A stretch of DNA of 64,000 nt from Odobenus rosmarus divergens (lineage: Eukaryota; Chordata; Mammalia; Carnivora; Odobenidae): contig NW_004450939.1 in the NCBI RefSeq assembly GCF_000321225.1, positions 856,171-920,170 of the forward strand, written 5' to 3'. The notes below the pieces were generated by a model, which was given only the letters and a program-made list of their open reading frames with translations, ran no database searches and was not told where the DNA came from. The translations under genes and the position numbers were made by a program. Below, in pieces: positions 60,101 to 64,000 of this stretch; position 1 is the stretch's first letter; every line of letters starts with the position of its first letter.

Positions 60101-60358
60101 GCACCTACCAAGAAAACTCAAACAGGAATTTGATTTTCAAAGTAGAGTAGAACCTTCATTTTCAAAGAAAAGCTATGTCACATTTACTCTACCTGTTTTG
60201 CACAGCATCTGCAGCTACCAGAAAACTTCCTCATGATATTTTCAAGGTCTAAGGCCCGTTCAGGACATGCTCTCTCTCTTCTAGTCACATTTCCACGACA
60301 GAGGGGACAATGTATTCCGCTTTCTCTCATTGCAGTCAGGAAACATTTTCTACAGAAA
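42127..60358 (-). CDS. RNF138: RNF138 (E3 ubiquitin-protein ligase RNF138/NARF), coding exons for residues 38-245, 5' exon outside
   Basis: Joined exons 60193-60358, 58879-58994, 46896-46952, 45911-46022, 44276-44383 and 42127-42195 encode residues 38-245; with the 37 N-terminal residues outside the window this equals the human length of 245. Domain order: second half of the C3HC4 RING (C39, C42, H53-C54-P-L-C57), a C2HC finger (C86, C89, H101, C105), two C2H2 fingers (C159/C162/H175/H180 and C189/C192/H210/H215), and a C-terminal ubiquitin-interacting motif ([15 protein letters not shown], 228-242). Known roles from the literature as I recall: nuclear E3 ligase that binds DNA ends through its fingers and promotes end resection, removes Ku, ubiquitinates CtIP, and acts with NLK on TCF/LEF. 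No stop or frameshift; all sites GT-AG. One difference from my recollection of human is I52 for Ala. Sister genes RNF114, RNF125 and RNF166 share the layout, but the sequence is specific to RNF138. Confidence 0.97.
43356..43562 (+). mobile_element. CAN-SINE, plus (antisense to RNF138)
   Basis: GGGTGCCCGGGTGGCTCAGT. Flanks AATGTGTCTCA and AATATGTCTCA are target sites with one mismatch. Confidence 0.93.
43850..44143 (+). mobile_element. CAN-SINE, plus, containing a gap and foreign bases
   Basis: GGGGCGCCTGGGTGGCTCAG to CCCCCTGCTTGTGT, then 50 N, then about 30 non-SINE bases (GTGTTAGCATGGCCCGAGAA...). The SINE tail then resumes at CCCCCTGCTTATGTTCCCTC. Imperfect target sites ACAACCGAACTTGC and ACACCAAACTTGC flank the whole. 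Confidence 0.85.
43989..44038. other. Assembly gap (50 N)
   Basis: Round-number gap, size probably unknown, in the CT-rich part of a SINE. Confidence 0.98.
44276..44383 (-). CDS. RNF138: RNF138 coding exon: second C2H2 finger
   Basis: 108 bases, exactly 36 codons: [36 protein letters not shown]. Ligands C189, C192, H210 and H215. Both ends are phase 0, so skipping it would remove one finger in frame. Acceptor TCTCATAG, donor TTTGTG|GTAAGT. Confidence 0.98.
45911..46022 (-). CDS. RNF138: RNF138 coding exon: first C2H2 finger
   Basis: 112 bases encoding (S)[37 protein letters not shown], with ligands C159, C162, H175 and H180. Acceptor TTTTATAG, donor CTGTG|GTAAGT. Confidence 0.98.
46382..46477. 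repeat. Three-copy minisatellite with palindromic core, RNF138 intron
   Basis: Units of 33, 29 and 34 bases starting CTGTGGTGTCC and ending AGTTCTATCTAGAACT. That core is a perfect 7-base inverted repeat with a 2-base spacer. The middle copy lacks a few bases of the ACCAT segment. Confidence 0.93.
46896..46952 (-). CDS. RNF138: RNF138 coding exon: Ser/Thr-rich linker, tandem acceptor
   Basis: 57 bases from the upstream acceptor (TTCTTAAG|TAATAG|GAG) give (S)[18 protein letters not shown] plus two bases, which matches the human GNSNRSE as I recall it. Using the second AG (exon start 46946) would drop two residues in frame (GNRSE). Donor CAAG|GTAAGC. Confidence 0.93.
47049..47236 (+). mobile_element. 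CAN-SINE, plus (older type)
   Basis: GGATGCCTGGGTGGCTCAGT, CAATTCTTGATTTTGGCTCA, GAGATTCTCTCTCCCCTTCT. Target sites AAGCCTGAACCTTCA and AAGCCTGAACTTCA. Confidence 0.93.
47240..48416. other. RNF138 intron, unique AT-rich sequence
   Basis: No exon or known repeat recognised. An unmatched 101-codon plus frame at 47723-48028 looks like chance. Confidence 0.45.
48432..48545 (+). mobile_element. Short tRNA-Lys-type SINE, plus
   Basis: GGGGCACCTGGCTCACTCAC, GGGTCGTGAGTTCAAGCCCC, A-rich tail. Target sites AAAATCTTCCAAATA at 48417-48431 and 48546-48560, perfect. Confidence 0.93.
48874..49070 (+). mobile_element. CAN-SINE, plus (GCGACTGCC-type), next to an older SINE
   Basis: GGGGCACCTGGGTGGCTCAG, CTCTGACCCTCCCCCCTCTC, poly(A). 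It ends in ATTTTAGGG, repeating the TTTTAGGG before it. Confidence 0.94.
49079..49275 (+). mobile_element. CAN-SINE, plus (older type), head truncated
   Basis: Begins at GCGGCTCAGTCAGTTAAGCA and has CCAACTCTTGATTTTTGGCT and TTGAGATTCTCTCC. The younger SINE at 48874 sits at its head, probably having inserted there. Confidence 0.9.
49463..49655 (-). mobile_element. CAN-SINE, minus (older type)
   Basis: GAGCCACCCAGGTGCCCC end. Target sites ACATGCATAGTTTTTA at 49447-49462 and 49656-49671, perfect. Confidence 0.95.
49983..50195 (-). mobile_element. CAN-SINE, minus
   Basis: AAGATTTTTATTTATTTAGT start. Target sites TATCAATTAAAA at 49970-49981 and 50196-50207. Confidence 0.95.
50314..50515 (-). mobile_element. 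CAN-SINE, minus
   Basis: Target sites CACAATGCTTTTA at 50301-50313 and 50516-50528, perfect. Head reads TACCCAGGCGCCCC. Confidence 0.95.
51145..51318 (+). mobile_element. CAN-SINE, plus, partly deleted
   Basis: GGGCACCTGGGTGGCTCAGT. The GGGCTCCCTGCTCAGC block is shortened. Confidence 0.9.
51327..51521 (+). mobile_element. CAN-SINE, plus
   Basis: GGGGCGCCTGGTGGCTCAGT. Flanks AAAAAATGGGAGA and AAAAAATGGGAAGA look like target sites shared with the adjoining L1 start. Confidence 0.9.
51522..53235 (+). mobile_element. L1 fragment, plus (ORF2 3' half and 3' UTR)
   Basis: ATCAAAATCCCTACAGAGAT, GCCACAGTAATTAAGATAGC, AAAAAGCTTCTGCACAGCAA, CAAATGGCCAACAGGTATAC, TTCATTGTGGTACTATTCAT and AGAATGGTGGTTGCCAGAGG run in L1 ORF2-end order. 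Frames are broken. 5'-truncated and antisense to RNF138. Confidence 0.93.
52309..52328. repeat. (TA)n simple repeat
   Basis: About 10 TA units within the L1. Confidence 0.9.
53247..53360 (+). mobile_element. Short tRNA-Lys-type SINE, plus
   Basis: GGACCTTAGCTGGCTCAGTT, CAACTCTTGATCTTGGGGTT, GTAGAGATTACTTAAATAAA tail. Confidence 0.88.
53673..54062 (+). mobile_element. CAN-SINE, plus (older type), split by a younger SINE
   Basis: Left part 53673-53710 and right part 53897-54062 join into one SINE of the CTCTTGATTTTGG type. Confidence 0.94.
53711..53896 (-). mobile_element. CAN-SINE, minus, nested in the previous SINE
   Basis: Target sites AAGGGTCCGACT at 53699-53710 and 53897-53908 are SINE sequence. 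Confidence 0.96.
54513..54700 (+). mobile_element. CAN-SINE, plus (GCGACTGCC-type)
   Basis: Target sites AATAGTAAATAGTTCT at 54497-54512 and 54701-54716, perfect 16 bases. Confidence 0.97.
54717..56495. other. RNF138 intron, unique sequence, no exon recognised
   Basis: About 1.8 kb without SINEs. A 114-codon plus frame at 55760-56104 has no recognisable motif and is antisense to RNF138. Confidence 0.45.
56500..56670 (+). repeat. MIR
   Basis: CCAATGAGGTACTAATAGTA, AAACAGATGAGAAAACTGAG, CATACAATTAGTAAGTGAAA and GGGACCCAGCCAGTCTGACG match the MIR core in order. Confidence 0.85.
56800..57185 (+). repeat. Ancient interspersed repeat, same family as 22800-24920
   Basis: AAGACTACTGTAATAGTTCG and GCTTGAGCTAGGGAAGTGAC correspond to AAGGTTATTGCAAAAATCAA and GCTTAGACCAGGGAAGTACC at 23.8 kb. 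Confidence 0.45.
57261..57499 (+). mobile_element. CAN-SINE, plus, with 27-base 3' transduction
   Basis: SINE body 57261-57447, poly(A) 57448-57460, then 27 non-SINE bases (57461-57487, TTTACTAATG...CAAGGTTT) and a second poly(A) 57488-57499. Target sites AGAAGTACAATAATA at 57246-57260 and 57500-57514 enclose everything. Confidence 0.93.
57515..58642. other. RNF138 intron, AT-rich, no exon recognised
   Basis: Includes an L1-like AAAAATCATACGTGTACATT stretch and a TA-rich tract near 58140-58180. Nothing else. Confidence 0.4.
58656..58859 (+). mobile_element. CAN-SINE, plus, antisense to RNF138 and abutting an exon donor
   Basis: GGGGCGCCTGGGTGGCTCAG to poly(A). Target sites AAGAATAAATATT at 58643-58655 and 58860-58872. 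The right copy ends six bases before the exon end at 58879. Confidence 0.96.
58879..58994 (-). CDS. RNF138: RNF138 coding exon: end of C2HC finger and linker
   Basis: 116 bases encoding [38 protein letters not shown] plus two bases. It supplies H101 and C105. Donor ACAG|GTAAGC. A SINE target-site copy begins at intron position +7. Confidence 0.97.
58995..60192 (-). other. RNF138 intron between RING exon and C2HC/linker exon
   Basis: 1.2 kb, SINE-free, no additional exon recognised. Confidence 0.6.
60193..60358 (-). CDS. RNF138: RNF138 coding exon: RING second half and start of C2HC finger
   Basis: 166 bases. It enters with the last base of a Val codon, then [54 protein letters not shown]. 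Acceptor TTTGGTTTAG; donor CAG|GTAGAG is weak at +4/+5. It supplies RING ligands C39, C42, C54 and C57, and finger ligands C86 and C89. Confidence 0.97.
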
Positions 60359-60639
60359 CTAAACCAAACATTTGTACATGTTAACTACAGAAAAAAGACT
60401 CTTTTCATTTCTATGATTAAACACACTCAAGTGGTTATAGATTTATATTCAGGCTAAATGAGTTAGGCTATTCATATGTACATAACTTGCAGAATTTTAA
60501 AAACTATACATGTATTTCTCCAAGTCTAAGGCTGATAATTGGACTAAATGGGAATATAAAGGAAACTACACTCAATTATGCTTTAAACTTTTTAACATAA
60601 TATATAAATAATAAGTATTAACACTACATAACATTATCA

Positions 60640-60800
60640 GAGGAAGCGTGGTACAGAGGAACGACTGGCTAATCCTGTGTCATTTGTAGCAGTGTGATCT
60701 TAGGCAACACATCGCGCAACACTGGATCTCCATTTCCTCCCCTTATAAAATGAAAGAATAGACCACATCAGCTTTTGTCTCAAACTGATGTACTTTGAGA
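60640..60800 (+). repeat. MIR
   Basis: GAGGAAGCGTGGTACAGAGG, GTGTGATCTTAGGCAACACA and CTCCATTTCCTCCCCTTATA follow MIR order. Confidence 0.7.
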
Positions 60801-61239
60801 TATTCCACAAGCTGTGAATAGGTCCACCACCTATTTCCACAAAATTGTGCACAAACTAATTTGGGAAGTTCTAGGATAAACTAAGTTTCTCTGCTAAGGA
60901 AAACGTTAAGTATTACCCAAACTTATGTTGTGAGGAAGTATGAAAATTTCCCACAACAGTGTGCAACGGAACAGAATTTGAGAAATATTTAAGGACCCTT
61001 CCAGCTCTAAATTTATCTCTAAACATTCTAATTAGAACCAAACTCCCTAAAATCTTTATTTCTTCTCTCCTAAGGCTATCAAATACCAAACTTGATCATT
61101 TTGCTTAAAAAAAAAAAAAAAACTAGATAAATCATAGCCATCTGCATCTGGGGTCCAGAGTACATATAAATTTAATCCAATCCCCTATAAATGCAAATAT
61201 TCAATCTTCTTCCTCTAACAAAAGTTGAGAGCAAATAGT

Positions 61240-61410
61240 GTAATAAGAGATCCCAGAAAATGAGTTTCCTAACTAGCACTGAACAAGTCACTTTTCCCCT
61301 CTACAATCAGTTTCCTCGTCCAAAAAATACCTACAGTTGCAACTACTGTTCAAAGGATTAAAATGGGTAATACAATAAAATGCTTATCACAGTATTTTTG
61401 ACAGTTACAA
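61240..61410 (+). repeat. MIR-like fragment
   Basis: GAACAAGTCACTTTTCCCCT, CAGTTTCCTCGTCC and AGGATTAAAATGGGTAATAC resemble the MIR middle and end. Confidence 0.55.
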
Positions 61411-61504
61411 AGTGTACCATAAATAGTAGCTAATTTCACTAACATACATTTGGTATGATTACCAATTAAGACCACAAATTAAAATATTAAAAATATTCAT
61501 CCTA

Positions 61505-61690
61505 GTAAAAAAAAATTCATCAAGAAAATGCAAAGTAAACACGGCTGAGATACCATCTTTCAGCTGTCAAACTAAAAACTAGCTTTAAAAATAATAACCA
61601 ATATTAGAAAAGATATAAAGAAATGAGTACTCTACATTTCTGGGTAACAATTTGTCAGTATTATCAAAATCCTTAAAGAGAGGGCATCCC
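61505..61690 (+). mobile_element. Old L1 ORF2-end fragment
   Basis: AAATGCAAAGTAAACACGGC and GAGATACCATCTTTCAGCTG match the L1 ORF2-end text (atgcaaatcaaaaccacaatgagatacc, from memory). Diverged. Confidence 0.55.
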
Positions 61691-62799
61691 AAAAGTCTGA
61701 GTGCCACTTAGAGCTTTAATAATTTCCAAAAGTATAAAAACTACAAAGTTACAAAACCATCATTTGTAAGTTCAGTTGTTAAAAACTGAAATTTAATTGT
61801 CTATATATTTTGTAAATTTTGAATAATAAATGTTTAACTTAAATTCTTTGTTTTAGTCAGTGTTTGCATTCTGTAATCAAAGGGACTGTAAAAGAGAAAA
61901 AAAAAGAAGGATGAGTCAGGAAAAAAAAAAAAGCAAGACCAACTGGGTATATAGTCTAGACCATGAAAAGGTCTGCACTAAGGCAGGGGTAGGAGAAACA
62001 GAGGATCTCTACTTCAGAGGCACAGTTCTCTCAGTTCTCAGTTCCTGACTGTGTATATAGGGAGCTTCTTATGTTAACAAAATCAACAGAATGTTATGAC
62101 AATTACTTGTGGGAGGATAAGAAAGATAAGAATTTCTAACCTAGAACATTGAGTAAAAGGCGACTGGATTAACCAAGTTAAGAAATATTGGAAGAGTTGG
62201 TCTGACAGAGGAAAGACGGGTGCAAGTTCAAAGTACCTACAAAAATCTCAATGCATGATATCCAGTGAACAATTGGAAATACAGATCTGGAAATCAGGGA
62301 GAAAAATATAGAGAGCAGTTGAAGTGCAAAGAGCACTAAAGAAACAATCTAGAGAAGTATAAACATTTAAAGGAGTGTTGAGAGGAAGAGCCAAAGAAAA
62401 AGACTAAGTAATATTAGAGAAGCCAAGTCTAATAAGCTATCAAAGAGAAATAATAAAAAGATGAAGGTAAAACTGTCACCAAATTATTAAGCTAAACTTT
62501 TCTCTTTAAATAAGGAATCAAAAACTGTCAACAAAAGTTCATACCAGCAAAATTCATTACAAAGAGATAATCATGCCTAAAAATGATACTTGAAAGAAAT
62601 GAAGTAGAACACTATTAGAAGGCAAATCAGTCAATATGCTGGCTAATTTAACAATTAATTATAAATAAAACATAAACATAGAATATTAAAAGATCTTGAA
62701 CAACTAAGATGCACAAATGAACACTGTATTTACAGGAAGGGGATAAAATAAAGCAAAATTTCAAAGCCCACTCATTGATTTAATAACTAAAATAGTAAA

Positions 62800-63240
62800 A
62801 ATGTGGTAACACCACATACCAACCAGAATGACTAAAATGAAAAAGGTGGAAAATACAAAGTGTTGAGGAGGATGTGAGCCAACCTAAACTCCCATTTGAT
62901 CTATTAGAATGCAAACTGATACAACCATTTGGAAAACTGACAGTATCCACTATAACCCAGTAATTCCATTCTAAAGTTTATACCCAATAGAACTGCAATA
63001 TATGATCAGAAGAAATTTCTAAAAAGTTCACAGTCACACTATGGTAATAGCCAAAAGCTGAAAATTATACAAATGTCCATCAACAGAAGAATGAATAAAT
63101 TGTAGCATATTCATAAAATGAAAACTATAAGATACTATAGTGAGAATAAATATGAATGAATATAATGTTGAGCTAAAGGAGCCAGATGTAAAAGAGCACA
63201 ACTGTATGATTCTCTTTTTATAAAGTACAAAACATGCTTA
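62800..63240 (+). mobile_element. Old L1 3'-end fragment, plus
   Basis: AACCAGAATGACTAAAATGA, CAGTAATTCCATTCTAAAGT, AAATGTCCATCAACAGAAGA and GAGCTAAAGGAGCCAGATGT follow the L1 ORF2 tail order. More diverged than the L1s at 37 and 52 kb. Confidence 0.8.
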
Positions 63241-63397
63241 AATGTTGAATGAATTTTTACTAAAAAGTAGAAACAGATACAGTAATTTCTATTTACCACT
63301 TTTAAAAATATTGGCAATGGCTACAAAAACAAGACTTAAAGGCATAAAATACAGAAAAGCAAGAAATAAAAATCACTTTAGAAGACAAAACTGTTTT

Positions 63398-63598
63398 GGG
63401 GCGCCTGGGTGGCTCAGTTGGTTAAGCAACTGCCTTCAGCTCAGGTCATGATCCCGGGTCCTGGGATCGAGCCCCACATCGGGCTCCCTGCTTGGCGGGA
63501 AGCCTGCTTCTCCCTCTCCCACTCCCCCTGCTTGTGTTCCCTATCTCTCTCTCTCTCCCTCTCTGTCAATTAAATAAATAAAATCTTTAAAAAAAAAA
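63398..63598 (+). mobile_element. CAN-SINE, plus
   Basis: GGGGCGCCTGGGTGGCTCAG. Target sites AGAAGACAAAACTGTTTT at 63380-63397 and 63599-63616, perfect 18 bases. Confidence 0.97.
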
Positions 63599-63936
63599 AG
63601 AAGACAAAACTGTTTTGTTAGAAAATACTCAATTAGCCCCCAAAATTACAACACATAACTGTACAACACAAACTCTCCAAATATTAATTACATTACTAAA
63701 GATTACTGATAGTGTCAAAAAAATGAAAAATATTCATATAAAAAACTAAAAAAATTAATCAGGTTTAAAATTAGCTTAGGACTTTGTATTCAAAATGTAG
63801 ACAATAAATGAAGAAACAAAAATTTCTAATGGAAATACACGTAATAAAGTAATAAAGGCAAAACAGGACTTTATTAAATAGATACTGAAATGTCTTAAAG
63901 ACTGGCAAAAATATATCTTAAAAAGCAAAAATGATT

Positions 63937-64000
63937 GGGGTGCCTGCTGGAGCAATTGGTAGAGCACATGACTCGAACTCGGGTTATGAGTTCAAGCCTT
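63937..64000 (+). mobile_element. Short tRNA-Lys-type SINE, plus, cut by the window end
   Basis: GGGGTGCCTGCTGGAGCAAT, GTAGAGCACATGACTCGAAC, GTTATGAGTTCAAGCC: A and B box regions of the tRNA-derived head. Confidence 0.85.

Noticed and set aside
60359..64000. First RNF138 coding exon (residues 1-37)
   Set aside because: No GC-rich exon with the first RING cysteines is found before the window end; it must lie beyond it.

Overview
The window is nuclear DNA of a carnivoran mammal, most likely a non-canid caniform (bear, seal or weasel lineage). The main evidence is about 45 copies of the tRNA-Lys-derived carnivore SINE (CAN-SINE). The young copies have the head GGGGCGCCTGGGTGGCTCAG and a TCTCCCTCTCCCACTCCCCC or CTCTGACCCTC tail. 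They lack the canid form of the head (recalled as GGGATCCCTGGGTGGCGCAG) and the extra block typical of cat SINEs. Almost every listed open reading frame is a chance frame or lies inside a SINE.

Two real protein genes are present, both on the minus strand and both cut by the window edges. Right: RNF138 (RING/zinc-finger E3 ubiquitin ligase), six coding exons between 60358 and 42127, encoding residues 38-245 of a 245-residue protein. The first coding exon (residues 1-37) lies beyond base 64000. Left: MEP1B (meprin A beta subunit, an astacin metalloprotease), coding exons 1-5 between 7467 and 2608, giving the signal peptide, propeptide and first residues of the protease domain. The rest lies before base 1. 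The order RNF138 then MEP1B, both transcribed the same way, is the order I recall at human 18q12.1.

Layout. 1-7467: MEP1B exons and introns, with a 0.3 kb direct duplication flanking exon 5. 7468-39300: intergenic, with SINEs, a Tigger-type and a hAT/Charlie-type DNA transposon relic, L1 pieces, old MIR/L2-like repeats, an RPSA retropseudogene (28897-29946), a CpG-rich non-repeat block (30.5-31.3 kb) and an RPL17 retropseudogene joined to a SINE (32914-33718). 39300-42126: AT-rich, SINE-free sequence downstream of the RNF138 stop, probably its 3' UTR. 42127-64000: RNF138 exons and introns, with SINEs, L1 3' ends and MIRs. Two assembly gaps (505 N at 17711, 50 N at 43989) both start inside SINEs.

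I see no undescribed multi-gene system. The unusual points are at element scale: a probable chimeric retrocopy, a SINE carrying transduced flank, an antisense SINE seven bases from a splice donor, a tandem splice acceptor, an exon-flanking direct repeat, and an orphan CpG cluster.
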